Below are positions 11,936-23,859 of a stretch of 64,000 nucleotides of DNA, piece after piece (position 1 is the stretch's first letter; each line of letters begins with the position of its first letter). A model generated the notes under the pieces. That model had not been told where the DNA came from. It worked only from the letters and a program-made list of their open reading frames with translations, and did not search any database. Made by a program: the position numbers and the translations under genes. This DNA comes from Mikania micrantha (taxonomy: Eukaryota > Streptophyta > Magnoliopsida > Asterales > Asteraceae), in the NCBI GenBank assembly GCA_009363875.1, contig CM018682.1, positions 51,405,372 to 51,469,371 of the forward strand, given 5' to 3'.

Positions 11936-12257
11936 CAAGATGGCAACAAATGATGAATCATTGAAGGAAATCAGTTTAGCTCGAAAAATCTGTTGTAAAT
12001 CGTTAATGACGTTGATCTGGTTTTGTTAACCATTTACCCAACTTATAGGCTCTAAATATCTCCAATCATAGCTCATCAATGTGCACAACCTTGGCTACCT
12101 TCCTAACTTTTTATCTATCTCTATCTCATTACTTCTAGCTCCTACGTAACATTCAGCTCGTGCCATCCTTTCATCTGTGGTTAGCAATCCGCATTAATTA
12201 ATCCCATTCTCAGTTTAAGTCTTAGGCATTTGGAATGCCAAGATCTCTCAAATTATC
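11936..12257 (-). other. 5' leader region of element H
   Basis: Stretch between the primer site and the gag remnant on the minus strand. I see no long open frame or repeat; it fits the untranslated leader plus the decayed first gag codons. Confidence 0.5.
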
Positions 12258-12269
12258 GGTCTAATACCA
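12258..12269 (-). other. Primer-binding site of element H
   Basis: On the minus strand this reads TGGTATTAGACC, close to the tRNA-Met-type site TGGTATCAGAGC, three bases after the LTR end (CCTCACA). Confidence 0.65.
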
Positions 12270-12709
12270 ACTTGTGAGGCCCGAACCCGGGTACCTTTCA
12301 AAGTTGGTTAACAGCATCTTCACATAGTTCTCAAACCAAAAACTTTCATAACATGCAACAGAAATTAACATAGTTCATCAAGTACATAGTACATATAACT
12401 ATTAGTATCAAAATCATATAGGATTGCTAAAACAATTGGATCTTCTAACTCTGGGCCACGAGCTCCTTTACTTCCTGTTACCTGTTCTTCATCCTGACAT
12501 GCATACTAACAGCTTACGCTGGTGAGTTATAGTTTAGTTAAAACATCATAAGTGTTTAATATGTGAAAACCTTCTTAACACAAAACATCATCGTATTCGC
12601 ATCATACATAAAACATTACACATAATCATCATCCAAACACTGTCACTACGCGTAAAGAATGGGCTTATGACGGCACAATGCTCCATGTTTGTAGTCTGAT
12701 CGACTTTAT

Positions 12710-12950
12710 CCATACTTACCCAGTACAGGTACTGGAGCATCGTTCATACTTACCCCATAATGAGTATGCGAGCATTGTTCATACTTATCCCATAACGAGT
12801 ATGGGAGCATCGTTCATACTTACCCCATAACGAGTATGGGAGCAACATTCATACTTACCCCATAACAAGTATTGAAGCAACATTCATACTTACCCCATTG
12901 AGCATCATTCATACTTACCCTATAACGAGTATGGGAGCATCATTCATGAC
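12710..12950. repeat. 35-bp tandem repeats in LTR H
   Basis: About seven imperfect copies of the CTTACCCCATAACGAGTATGGGAGCATC-type unit, same family as the array at 2252-2559. Copies abut directly without unique spacers. Confidence 0.85.
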
Positions 12951-13097
12951 ATCATGGCATCCTAACCATTTCAAGCTATCATTGTATCGTCATAATATCA
13001 TAACATCACAATGTCATAGTATTTGGTATCATATGCATGTCATCTTAGCATTGTATCATCATAATCTCATAACATCATAGCATTATAACATCATGGA

Positions 13098-13102
13098 ATT
13101 TT
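13098..13102 (+). repeat. Target site duplication of element I (left)
   Basis: ATTTT, repeated at 20365-20369 directly after the element. Confidence 0.85.
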
Positions 13103-13564
13103 TGTGACACTTCGAAATTTAAGGTAAATTGCAACACTTAAAACTTTGTATTTCACATTCATACTTGTCACATCTCATTTAATTAGGTTTAGTTAAATGA
13201 GATAAACACAAACAACTGCGAAACGATAATTCGAGGAACTATCGAATCGTACATTGCACATTGGTTTTGGAAACTAAGTATGGCAAACACAAACACAAAA
13301 TAATAATTCAGGGAATTATTGGATTGTGCAATACATGTTGATTATGTTTAATCAAGCATGCAAACATTTTGTAAAAGACGAACACAAATGATTAAAGATA
13401 ATTCGAGAAATTATCGAAACACACACGAATCTCACGAACGTTGGTGAACAAACATTAATCAAACAAATGTGTCATTATGTGCTAAACACGAATTATACAT
13501 TTAGGATAAACATTACAAATCAAGCACGAACGAAATCGAATCAAAGAAATCGAAAAGCTGAAAA

Positions 13565-13750
13565 ATGAAGCCTTCGCGGTACGCGAAGACCGCTTGTTGA
13601 AATGCTCCACGGTACGCGAAGCATGAGCGGGAGTTTTGAACTCCAAAATCCTTGGTGGTACGTAGCGTTTCTTGGGGGGGAACCCGGATATTTAATTCAT
13701 CGTGGTACGCCGAGGCTTTGCAGTTTGTGCTTGGTGGTACGCGACGGGTC
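13565..13750. repeat. GGTACGCG motif tract in LTR I
   Basis: GGTACGCGA or GGTACGYSG variants occur five or more times (CGCGGTACGCGAAG, ACGGTACGCGAAG and others). Unlike in E, D and B, this tract lies just upstream of the early TATA box. It is repeated, more mutated, at 18115-18290 in the 3' LTR. Confidence 0.55.
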
Positions 13751-13767
13751 CAAGAGATTAAAAAGTC

Positions 13768-13774
13768 TATAAAA
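13768..13774 (+). promoter_or_regulatory. Early TATA box of LTR I
   Basis: TATAAAA in GTCTATAAAAGCAACCCC, followed by a TTCTCTCACATTTCC pyrimidine-rich stretch. The 3' LTR copy (about 18310) has decayed to TTTAAAA. Confidence 0.55.
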
Positions 13775-14107
13775 GCAACCCCAAACCATTTTCATCCGGT
13801 TCTCTCACATTTCCAGCAAGTTTCTTCAATAGTCTCGACCAAAATTCACTTGAATCAAACCTCAAACCCCTAGAAACTCTCTTAATGCCATTTCCTTCAT
13901 CCTTTGGAGATTTTGGAGTTCTTGGAGCTTGGAGGAGGAGCAAAGAAGCTAGAAACAACCACCAACCACTAGATCTTCATCATCAGAAGCCGTTCTCACT
14001 GAATCTTGCCTTCTAAGGTAGTCCTTATGGTTTATTCGTAGATAGATCGTACATGCAAGGAATAAAAACCCACATGCAAGTGTGTTTGATTACATGCAAC
14101 TCCGATA

Positions 14108-14990
14108 CACTTACATGCAACGTAACTTTTGGTCACCCCAAGCTTAAAATCCACTCATCCTAGCCACTCAGAACTCAGAAGCCTATGCAGGCAAACACCT
14201 TAAGTGCAATAAATGCACTTTACATCATGCCTTGGGACAATGTGGCTCTATTCGATGCCAACGATGTGGCAAAGGAGTACACATCACCAAAGACTGCAGG
14301 GGTGAACTGCTGACTAAAACCCCACAACCACAACAACAGCGACACGAAGCACCAAAGGGCTGCTTCGAATTTGGAAAGCTAGGGCACTTCAAGAAGGATT
14401 ACCCACACCTGAAGAACAACAAAAACAATGGGAGCAATAATGGTCCGAAGGGACGAGCCTTCGTAATCGGGGCGAAAGTGGTCAGAAAGGATCCCAATCT
14501 CACAACAGGTACGCATCTCTTAAATAATCATTACGCTTCTATATTGTTTGATACTGGAGTTAAGAAAAGATTTATATCTAAGGATTTTAGTGAGATACTT
14601 GCCATAACCCCAACACCCTAAGAGGTTGAATACACTGTAGAGCTAGCTGATGGTAAACTGATTCTAACTAAACACATTCTAAAATAATGCACCTTAGAGC
14701 TAGCAAACCATAAGTTTCAGATTCGAAAAGAGCGACACTTCACTACACACCATCTCGTGTATGAAAGCTCACAATGCTTACAAAAGGGATACACGGCCAT
14801 ATTGGCACTCATCACTGACAAGACCGAAGAGGAGAAGAAACTAGAAGACATCCATGTCATCTATGACTATCCCGACATATTCCCAAAGGATCTAGGAGGA
14901 CTACCACCACCTCGACAAATGGAGTTCCGCATAGATCTCATGTCGGGAGCAGCACCTATCGCACGAGCACCCTATCGACATGCACCTTAA
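14108..14990 (+). pseudogene. Element I: nucleocapsid and protease (broken)
   Basis: Begins in the Cys-rich end of gag (CNKCTLHHALGQC near 14210) with knuckle remnants CQRCGKGVHITKDC and CFEFGKLGHFKKDY, the second missing two ligands. It continues through GRAFVIGAKVVRKDPNLTTG to the protease site LFDTGVKKRFIS (about 14545-14580). A stop follows TPTP at 14621. A later frame (14757-14990) gives the protease-RT linker YPDIFPKDLGGLPPPRQ and the start of RT. Capsid is missing because of the 5' deletion. Confidence 0.8.
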
Positions 14991-16214
14991 GAGATGCAAG
15001 AACTTTCCATCAACTGCAAGAACTGTTGAACAGGGGTTTTATCAGAACAAGCTTCTCACCATGGGGAGCTCCTGTCTTGTTTGTTAAGAAGAAGGATGGC
15101 ACATTCCGTACGTGCATCGACTATCAGGAATTGAACAAAGTGACGATCAAGAATTGTTACCCCTTACCTCACATTGATGATCAGTTCGATCAACTGCAAG
15201 GATCAAGTTATTACTCGAAGGTCGGTTTGCGGTCTGGGTACCATCGGTTGACGATTCAAGAGGAGACATCCCTAAAACAGCTTTTAGCACTCGGTATGGC
15301 CATTACAAGTTTTTTGTCACGCCATTTGGGCTGACTAATGCACATGCGGTATTCATGGATCTCATGAATAGAGTGTGCAAACCATACCTCGACAAGTTTA
15401 TCATAGTCTTCATTGATGATATCCTCATCTACTCAAAGACTCAGGAAGAACACAAAGAGCATCTTCAATTGGCTCTTGAACTCTTATGGCAGGAGAAGTT
15501 GTATGCTAAGCTCCCCAATTGCGACTTCTGGATTCGAGAAGTCCAATTTCTGGGACATGTTTTTAATGAACAAGGAATGCATGCGGATAAATCCAAGATA
15601 GAGGCCATCAAGAACTGAGAAGCACCAAAAACCGCAACTGAAGTGCGACAATTCCTAGGCTTGGCAGGCTATTATCAACGATTCATTAAGGATTTTCCAA
15701 AATAGCCCAACCACTCACAGCTCTCACCCACAAGGATAAGAAATATCTCTGGACTGACAAACAAGAAGTTTCATTCCAACTTCTTAAGAAGAACCTTTGT
15801 GAAGCCCCTATTTTATCACTTCCTGATAGAACAGACGATTTCGTAGTATACTGCGATGCCTCAATACAAGGACTCGGATGCGTGTTGATGCAGCGAGAGA
15901 AGGTGATCGCATATGTTTCTCAACAACTGAAAGTCCTCGAGAAGAATTACACCACCCACGATCTGGAACTTGGAGCTGTGATGTTTGCACTCAAAATCTG
16001 GAGACATTACATGTATGGTACGATGTGTACTATATATACTGACCATAAGAATCTCCAACGCAGATTTGAGCAGAAACAACTGAACATGCGACAACGTCGA
16101 TGGCTCGAACTCCTAAACGACTATGAGTGTGCTATCAACTATCACCCGAGGAAAGCCAACGTTGTGGCTGATGCCCTACGCCAGAAGAATACTTCGAAAC
16201 CCAAGAGGGTATGA
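14991..16214 (+). pseudogene. Element I: reverse transcriptase and RNase H (broken)
   Basis: RT blocks in order: FIRTSFSPWGAPVLFVKKKDG (15038 on), CIDYQELNKVTIKN, the VGLRSGYH block whose catalytic Asp is changed (K-V-G for K-I-D), a frameshift near 15270-15330, then the catalytic FIDDILIYS (about 15409). A stop interrupts after EAIKN (15618). RNase H keeps YCDASIQGLG (15850), LELGAV, TDHKNLQ and NVVADAL (about 16160-16180), open for 110 codons to 16214. Confidence 0.8.
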
Positions 16215-17545
16215 GCTTTACAACTCATCATCCCTCACAATTTCCCTGAGCAGGCATTGAAGGAAGAAAACCTAGTGGCCGAATCACTAAGGGGAATGGA
16301 GAAACAATTGGGAAAAAAATCTGATGGCTTACAGTATTTCATGGAACGCGTCTGGTTTCCATATCACGGGAGCTTACGAATCCTTATTATGGATGAGGCT
16401 CATAAGTCTCGGTATTCTATTCACCCTGGATCAAATAAGATGTATCATGACCTGAAGTCATTTATTGGTGGGCAAACATGAAATCCTATATTGCCACCTA
16501 TGTGAGCAAATGCTTGACTTGTGCCAAAGTCAAACTTGAGTACCAGAAACCATCTAAATTACTCACACAACCAGATATTCCCATGTGGAAGTTGGAACCA
16601 ATCTTCATGGACTTCATTATCAAATTACCCCGTATCTCTAGTGGATGTGACACTATCTGGGTAATTGTGGATCGACTGACCAAGTCAGCACATTTCCTTG
16701 CGATCAAGGAAAATGACAAGATGGAAAAACTAGCCAGAATCTATGTCAAGGAAGTAGTCTTGCGACATTGAGGGCCAATCTCCATTATTTTGGATCGAGA
16801 CGCTAGATTCACTTCAAACATCTGGAAATCACTGCAAAAGTCGCTTGGTACACGGATGGCTATGAGTACAGCATACCAATCACAAACCGATGGCAGAGCA
16901 AACGCACTATACAAACTCTCGAAGACATGCTACGAGCATGCGTAGTAGACTTCAGCAGTAGCTTGGAAAATCACCTACCGTTGGTGGAGTTCTTATACAA
17001 CAACAACTACCACACGAGCATAAAGGCAGCACCTTTTGAGGCCCTCTATGGCAGGAAATGCCGATCACCCATTTGATGGGCGGAAGGGGGAAACAGTCAG
17101 CTCACTGGCCCGGAAGTCATACATGAAAAAACTGAGAAGATTGTGCAGATAAGAAATCGCATGGCAGCAGCTCGTGATCGTTAAAAGAGTTATGCCGAAA
17201 AACGCCGAAAGCCTCTAGAATTTCAGGTAGGAGATAGAATCCTTCTGAAAGTTTCACCATGGAAAGGCATTATCCGTTTTGGAAAACGAGGCAAGCTAAA
17301 CCCCGGTATATTGGACCATTCGAAATCATGAAGAGGATTGGTCCAGTGGCATACCAACTCAACCTACCAGCCAAACTCGATGGAGTTTATAACGTATTTC
17401 ATGTCTCGAACCTTAAGAAGTGTTTATCAGAGTCCGATGGAACTCAAAACACGGACCTAATTCATGTGGGAACGTGAAGATCAGATGATGCGCAAATATC
17501 CCCACATTTTCAAACAAACAACGTCGAATGCTGACAACGATGAAT
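16215..17545 (+). pseudogene. Element I: integrase with chromodomain-like remnant (broken)
   Basis: HHCC zinc domain: DEAHKSRYSIHPGSNKM (16391 on) and CLTCAKVK (16512). Catalytic core: MDFIIKLPRISSG, DRLTKSAHF, then a stop at 16771 and ILDRDARFTS, followed by a deletion in the STAYQ..TDG block. The GPY region (YIGPFEIMKRIGPVAY) is open at 17259-17477. The tail reads RWNSKHGPN..WERED-type sequence in shifted frames, the counterpart of A residues 1527-1542. It ends with TAA near 17546 overlapping the pre-PPT hairpin. Confidence 0.75.
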
Positions 17546-17630
17546 AAATTTCAGGACGAAATTTCCTTTCAACAAGGGGATGATGTGACAACCAAATTTC
17601 GGGACAAAATATCTTTCAACAAAGGGATGA
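17546..17630 (+). repeat. Duplicated polypurine-tract region of element I
   Basis: Two successive copies of the hairpin plus polypurine block precede the LTR. The first ends AACAAGGGGATGA at 17583; then a TGTGACAACC start and a second hairpin plus AACAAAGGGATGA ends at 17630. The LTR aligned to the 5' copy begins at 17631, so the 47 bp at 17584-17630 are extra. Confidence 0.75.
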
Positions 17631-20364
17631 TGTGACACCGAGCAATTTCAGGTAAATTGCAACACTTAAAACCTTGTATTTCACATTCACACTTGTTACA
17701 TTTCATTTAATTAGTTTTAATTAAACGATATAAACAAAAACAACTGTGAAATGATAATTCAAGGAACTATCGAATCGTACATTGCACATTGGTTTCGGAA
17801 ACCACATATGGCAAACACAAACATAAACACAAACACAAAACAATAATTCATGGAATTATTGGATTGTGCAATACCTGTTGATTATGTTTTTAATCAAGCA
17901 GGTAAACATTTTCTAAAAGACAAACACAAACGATTAAAGATAATTTGAGGAATTATCGAAACACACACGAATCTCACGAACATTGATGAACAAACATTAA
18001 TCAAACAAATGTGTCATTATGTGCTCAACACGAAGTAGGCGTTTAGGATAAACGTTACAAATAAAGGATGAACGAAATCGAATCAAAGAAATCGAAAAAC
18101 TGAAAAATGAAGCCTTCGCGGTACTTGAAGACCCCTCGGCGAAATGCTCCGCTGTACGCGAAGCATGAGCGGGAGCTTTGAACTCCAAAATCCTTGGCGC
18201 TACACGGCGTGTCTCGGGGGAGACCCCGAATATTTTATTCATCGCGGTACGCAGAGGCCATGCAGTTTGGGCTTGGTAGTACGCGACAGGTCCTAGAGAT
18301 CAAAAAGTCTTTAAAAGCAACCCCAAACCACTTTATTCAGTTCTCTCACATTTCCACTGAGTTTTCTTAGTATCCTCGACCAAATTTCACTGTATCAAAC
18401 CTCAAACCCCCTGGAAATTCTCTTGAAGCCATTTCCTTCATCCTTTGGTGATTTTTGAATTCTTGGAGCTTGGAGGAGGAGCAAAGAAGTAAGAAACAAC
18501 CATCAACCACTAGATCTTCATCATCAGAAGTTGTTCTCACTGAATCTTGCCTTCTAAGGTAGTCCTTATGGCTTATTTGTAGATAGATCGTACATGAAAG
18601 GTATAAAAATCCACATGCAAGTGTGTTTGTTCACATGCAACTCCGATCCTCTCACATACACAAATTTGCAGTTAGTTTTATATGTTTATTGATGTATTGG
18701 AACTGATATTGAAGATAGAAATCATCTAGGATTGGGTCTTGATTGATTTGATAATGATTTGTAAAACTTGCCATAAAAGGAAACTTTTATGTTGCATGTT
18801 GTAGATTTGAAATGATCTAGACATGTTAGAAATGTCTAGATGGTGTCAAATGTGTATTGAAGTGTTTAGAAACACTTTTGGATATTTGGATTTGTGAAAG
18901 TATGGTTTTTTGACAAACTTACTATTTATGGAAAGTTTTGTAAATCAAAAGAGAGGTTTTGATGTTTTAAATATGTTTTGATGGTTTGTAACTATTGAAA
19001 TATGTTTAAAAATGATTTTTAACATATTTGGAAACTTCGATTTTTTAAAACGAGCTTTAAAACGAACACTTTCCAAATAAGGAAACTTTATTTGGCAAAA
19101 GGGCATAAATGGTAATTTATGCACAAACAATGTATTTCAAATGTTTAGATATGTTTTTACAAACATACTAGAGTCATTAGTTTTTTGAAATGGGATTTCA
19201 TAACTATACTTTCCAAAAATAGAAACTTTCTAAATATAGAAGGTTTCCTAAAATAGAAATGTTTCTTAAAAGTGGTAACTTTCAAGAAATGGAAATGTAT
19301 ACGATTTCATACATGACTTAGGTGAACGTCATTATAACTAGAGTCGTAGGATGCATGATGACGTCCTACTAATATTTAAGTTTTAATGTGACACATAAAC
19401 GAAACTAAAACAACAAATGTGTCACCAAAGATTCGTAGAGTCAACACACAAACACTCCATTGAGCATACCAACACTTGGAGTTGTATGGGATACAACACA
19501 CCACAAAACACATACTCATGACCTATATGATTATAGGTGAGTTAACGACCCCTTTTTATCTTTTCTACCTTTGGGGGAAAAAGCATTGCATGATAATTTG
19601 TTTTAAAAAAACTGATTATTTGGTTACATATAGACATGCATTATCACTTTATGAATATGTGTGGCACACATCACAACTCAAAGTCCTCACAAACACACCT
19701 CGTACCATTAGTAGTGTGGGGCGCCTAGCTTCGTAATCTTGAATAGTACAATTTAGGCCTGACAAACCCCACCCATCAGGCCTGGGAGGCCAACCTGGCT
19801 AGAGGTCGGAATGGGTGTAAAATTGACCAGCACATTTGTCATTGTCTTATGTGATGGACATGGCGGGAGGCACACTGTCTACTTCGGTTTCGAACCCACA
19901 TATAATATAATTGTATTAATAGCTATCAATTGATATTGCATTGTAATGATATGTATTCCTGAAAACAGTTACTTTAAACATTTGATGTTTATTGCTTATG
20001 AAAAACCTGTGCTCTCACCAACCTTTGTGTTGACCCTTTTACTCACATGTTTCTCAGGTAACTATGGCACGCGCATGATGGACTATGATGCTAGGAATGG
20101 AGTCTCATGCATCTGATTAGTGCTTTAGGGTTTTGAAAACAATTATCATAATTGTTATGTATTGCAAGCAACTTTAATCGCTTCCGCAATTATGAATTCA
20201 AAAATGTTTTGAAAACTTCTTCGTAACACTTCCGCAACTCTGATTTTATTAAACTGTTTTATCCAAGTTTATTGAATGTACGTATGAAACCAGACATGTA
20301 TGTCTCGCAACTGTGACCGGAGAATGTAATCCAATAGAAAGGCCAGGAAGTCCGGGGAGCGACA
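17631..20364 (+). mobile_element. 3' LTR of element I (2.7 kb)
   Basis: Starts TGTGACACCGAGC, ends GGGGAGCGACA. First 1 kb matches the truncated 5' LTR. It lacks the TTAAATTA hairpin of the other families but keeps the donor-like site (19537) and the acceptor-like ATGTTTCTCAG (20056), preceded by CTCACCAACCTTTGTGTTGACC. Confidence 0.85.
19537..20057 (+). other. Candidate leader intron in LTR I (0.5 kb)
   Basis: ATTATAG|GTGAGTTAACG to CATGTTTCTCAG|GTAAC. It is the shortest version of the conserved donor-acceptor pair, in the most diverged LTR. Confidence 0.4.
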
Positions 20365-20369
20365 ATTTT

Positions 20370-20850
20370 AGCATCATATGCATATCATCCTATAGTCCTA
20401 ATCTCATAGCATCAGAACATCATCATATCATGGCCTTACATCATTATATCATCATTTTAACTATCATCTTAACATCATAACATCATATAACCTCATGGCA
20501 TCATTCCATTTTAGCATCATATTCATGTCATTTTAGCATCGTGTCATAGTGACATCATATCATCTTAATCATAACATTAAGGTATGTATGCCAGCCTAAA
20601 AATATGTTTAACACATTAGCACATAAGTATTTAACTCAGGGCATCTAGAACTCACCTAGTAAGAATGTGGCTCTCAGCTTCCTAGACTGGTCGTCTCGGC
20701 TAGGACTCAAGAACCTACATCCTCACATCATCTCATTACATGTCATTCCTAGATTTAGAACTTATTCTAAGTCTTCATTGTTCACTTAACTAGCCCTAGT
20801 ACTCGAACATGCATAAATTTTCGAGAATTTGCAAAGTTCCCGAAATCACA
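20370..20850 (-). mobile_element. 5' LTR of element H, part 2
   Basis: Continues the ATCATAACATCATAGC low-complexity sequence broken by element I at 13102, and ends at CCCGAAATCACA. On the minus strand the LTR would therefore start TGTGATTTCGGG. No coding sequence. Confidence 0.65.
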
Positions 20851-20863
20851 GTACACAAAATCC

Positions 20864-21560
20864 CTACATATGCCCAATATATAAGCATACTTGGTTGGTT
20901 AACATAGTTGGTTGTTAATGAAGTTAAGGTTGTCATTCGGGGAAATCAAAGTAAACATTTTCAGAGTGATCAAATGCTAAGAATCATAGATCATGGAATC
21001 AATAGAGTGGAATGAAATGCTTAATTATCATTAACAAACAAGATGTTAAGCAGCCCGGTATGTGGTGAGACGGTGGCTGGGGCTTGTCCCCTACATATGC
21101 CCTATATATAAGCATACTTGGTTGGTTAACATATTTGGTTGTTAATGAAGTTAAGGTTGTCATTCGGGGTAATCAAAGCAAACATTCTCAGGATAAACAG
21201 ATACTAAGAAACATATGTCATAGAATTGAGGAAGTGGAATGAAATGCTTAATTATCATTACCAAACAAGATGTTAAGCAGCCCGGTATGTGGTAGGACGG
21301 TGGCTGGAGCTTGTCCCCCACATATGCCCTATATATAAGCATACTTGGTTGGTTAACATAGTTGGTTGTTAATGAAGTTGTCATTCAGGGATTCATGGTA
21401 AACAATTATAGTGTAAACAAATTCAATGAATCAAAGGTTACAGAATCGATGATGTAGGATGAAAAGCTTAATTATCATCAGTAACAATGTACCATGTGGT
21501 TTAGTATGTGGAGGGACGGTGGCTGGGGCTTGTCCCCTACATATGCCCTATATATAAGTA
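20864..21560 (+). repeat. Tandem TATA modules in 5' LTR of D (four boxes, 227-bp period)
   Basis: Four CATATGCCCWATATATAAG boxes (20878, 21103, 21330, 21549) sit in direct repeats of 227, 227 and about 219 bp. Each unit also has GTATGTGGNRGGACGGTGGCTGG just upstream of the box. The 3' LTR has three boxes with the same 227-bp period. Confidence 0.85.
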
Positions 21561-21863
21561 TACTGAAACAGATGGTATAGGTGGTACTGGTGAGGTTAAG
21601 GTTGTCATTCAAAGGATTTTTCAAACTATTTTTACATAAACTACAGGAACTCACCCACCATTGTGTTGACTTTGTTTTTCTTACATGTTTTCTCAGGTGA
21701 CGTACAGGATTAAGCTTAGAGTCAGGATTTCATACTAGGACGCCCAGACATAGATCCTAGTTGACTTTTGAAGAAACACATCTTTTGAGATCAATACGAA
21801 TCTCTTATGATATCTTGTATAGATACAAGATAGACATATTGATTCTTTTGGTTAGGTTTACTT

Positions 21864-21900
21864 AGTTAAATTACTAAACATTTACATTTGTAATTTAACT
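21864..21900 (+). other. Conserved LTR hairpin, D version
   Basis: AGTTAAATTA (21864-21873) and TAATTTAACT (21891-21900), a perfect 10-bp stem with a 17-nt loop unlike those of the other LTRs. Confidence 0.6.
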
Positions 21901-22062
21901 TTGTAATCCTAATAAATGTATTATTGTGCTTGATTATTCTTAACATTGATGCTATGTAAAACAATCTGATCATCATGATTATCATTCACGATATCGTGCC
22001 CCGAGAACCTTCCGCCCGACGGGGACTTCGATCCAACCCCGCCGGCTCGGGGTGTGACAGAT

Positions 22063-22073
22063 TGGTATCAGAG
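22063..22073 (+). other. Primer-binding site of element D
   Basis: TGGTATCAGAG, complementary to the 3' end of a plant initiator tRNA-Met, three bases after the LTR. Confidence 0.85.
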
Positions 22074-22228
22074 TTCAAGGTTATAGAGAATAATAGGCCA
22101 TTTACTTAAACGGTTTGGCTTAGACTATAACTTAGGGACCTTCATGTAGAGAACATAGGATCTAAGTTTGCATTGTGTTTTCAGCATTCGATCACTGCAC
22201 TAACCAATATCTTTTGGTTATGATCAGA

Positions 22229-23540
22229 ATGCCGCCCAGAAAACAACCGACCCCAGTACCTACACCACAGACTTCTGCACCTCATTCATCAACACCATCA
22301 CCACCAGATTCACCACCGCCGCCTCCTCCTCCATTAGACCCTCCTCCGAACCCGACTGCAGCTATAGTTTTGGATCCTGCTACTGTTGCCTTGGCAACAT
22401 TATTGAGTAGCCAATTGACTAACCAGATGAAGGATATTATTCCAGAGATGATCAACAGGATTCAAGGCTACGGAAACAACTCTGAGCATACTGCAGGAAA
22501 AACTAGTGGGAACACCATCGCTAAATCAGACTGTTCGTACAAATCATTCGTAGGATGCAAACCGCCAAGCTTTAGCGGCGTTGAAGGAGCTGTTGGGTTG
22601 ATTCAATGGCTAGAAAAGATGGAGAATACATTGGACATAAGTGGTTGTCCGAAACGACATAAGGTTTGCTACGCTGTTGGGTCTTTCAGTAAGCGTACCC
22701 TAACCTGGTGGAACTCCCAGATACATGCTCGAGGTAGAGATGAAGCACAAACGATGTCATGGGCAGATTTCAAAACTCTGTTAAGGAATGAATTCTGTCT
22801 GAAGCACGAACTTCAGAAACTAGAAGTGGAACTGTCAAATCATGTGATGAAAGGAGCGGATCACATGGCCTTCACTATACGCTATCACGAATTGGTAGCA
22901 TTGGTGCCTGAGATGGTGCCAACTCTGGAAAAGCGAATTGACCGATATGTAGGAGGACTACCATCCTGCATTCAGGGCATTGTACTTGCTGCAAACCCTG
23001 CAACTTTAGAGTCCGCTATTTCTCTATCTACTAAACTTGCTGACGTGATGGTGAAGTCAGGAGAATTGAAAGACGACTCTAGCAAGGCTAAAGAGAGACA
23101 ACCGAAGAAGAAACAAAAAGGCATTCAACAATATGAAATGCCCACACCACTCAATCAAGTTGTTGCAGTACCTACTAAATCTGCACGCAAACCTTACACT
23201 GGTGTACATCCTCAATGTGCACAATGTCAGTTTCATCATGCTGCCACTATGCCGTGTAGGCAGTGTACCAACTGTGGCCGCAAAGGCCATCTGGCTCAAC
23301 ACTGTCGAACTTCACCGGCATAGGCCGTAAACAATACCACCATGGCAATGCCACCATCGCAAAACCCTGACAACTACAACAACAACAATCGAGGATGCTT
23401 TAACTGTGGAGAACTAGGTCATTTCTCCAGGAACTGCCCAAAGAGGGCACAACCGGGAGATCAAGTACCAAGGGGAAGAGCTTTCATGATAGGAGCTCCT
23501 GCTGCACACCAAGACCCGGAAACGGGTACTGGTATGTGAC
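22229..23540 (+). pseudogene. Element D: gag plus first protease residues, one internal amber stop
   Basis: Retrotransposon gag. The start MPPRKQP is chosen by match to A; an earlier in-frame ATG exists at 22220. Proline-rich N-terminus, capsid with YKSFVGCKPPSFSG, LTWWNSQIHARGRDEA and DRYVGGLPSCIQG, basic linker and first knuckle CTNCGRKGHLAQHC. A single in-frame TAG at 23321 follows. The same frame then continues through the second knuckle CFNCGELGHFSRNC to GRAFMIGAPAAHQDPETG and stops at about 23540, where protease should begin. Apart from that stop the gag is open and complete, unlike the rest of D. It may be a recently active gag-only element or simply a young fossil. Confidence 0.85.
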
Positions 23541-23859
23541 ACCTCTTTAACTCATAAGATTTCATTTTATTTTAATACTGATAAGAATAAGAAACTCATC
23601 TTATTCCTATTTAGTATAACCATATATGTATTCCATGAGAACTTAGGAACTCTTTTATTGTGTAGAAACAATGAAAGAATCCTTAGTCAATGCATAGAAC
23701 ATACACAGGAAACCACCACTAACACTAAAGTTGTGCAATAATTGATGCGTGTAACATCGGTTCGTTTTGAACAATAAGGTGTTAAAAACATGCAAAGATT
23801 TAGTAAGTCGCAACAGTAGGACCACTATGAACAATAAGATTAGCAGAACTCTGAGGACA
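23541..23859 (+). other. Filler between gag and pol tail of element D
   Basis: Low-complexity A/T-rich sequence that I cannot match to gag-pol of the other copies. It replaces more than 3 kb of protease, RT, RNase H and integrase. Confidence 0.5.

Larger units (their letters stand above)
12273..13102 (-). mobile_element. 5' LTR of element H, part 1
   Basis: In minus sense this is the end of the LTR (its CCTCACA end abuts the primer site). It carries a 35-bp tandem array and then ATCATAACATCATAGC-type low-complexity sequence, and is cut by element I at the target ATTTT. It resumes at 20370; the joined LTR would be about 1.3 kb. Confidence 0.7.
13103..14107 (+). mobile_element. 5' LTR of element I (truncated)
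   Basis: Aligns with the start of the 3' LTR (17631 on) up to CATGCAACTCCGAT. It then diverges abruptly, so about 1.7 kb of LTR plus primer site are missing. It keeps an upstream TATA box (13768) and CT-rich start region. Confidence 0.85.
13103..20364 (+). mobile_element. Element I: degenerate Ty3/gypsy retrotransposon (7.3 kb)
   Basis: Bounded by TGTGACAC (13103) and GAGCGACA (20364), with the 5-bp target duplication ATTTT at 13098-13102 and 20365-20369, inside the LTR of H. The 5' LTR is cut to about 1.0 kb by a deletion that also removed the rest of that LTR, the primer site and most of gag. The remaining order is nucleocapsid, protease, RT, RNase H, integrase, polypurine tract and a full 2.7-kb 3' LTR. 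All coding parts carry stops or frameshifts. Confidence 0.9.
20851..22059 (+). mobile_element. 5' LTR of element D (3' third only)
   Basis: Begins abruptly next to the end of LTR H, inside the TATA-module repeats. It ends at GGCTCGGGGTGTGACA, followed by GAT and the primer site. The first 3 kb or so of the LTR (compare 24007-27720) are missing. It contains the acceptor-like TCTCAG|GTGACG (21695) and the AGTTAAATTA hairpin (21864-21900). Confidence 0.8.
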
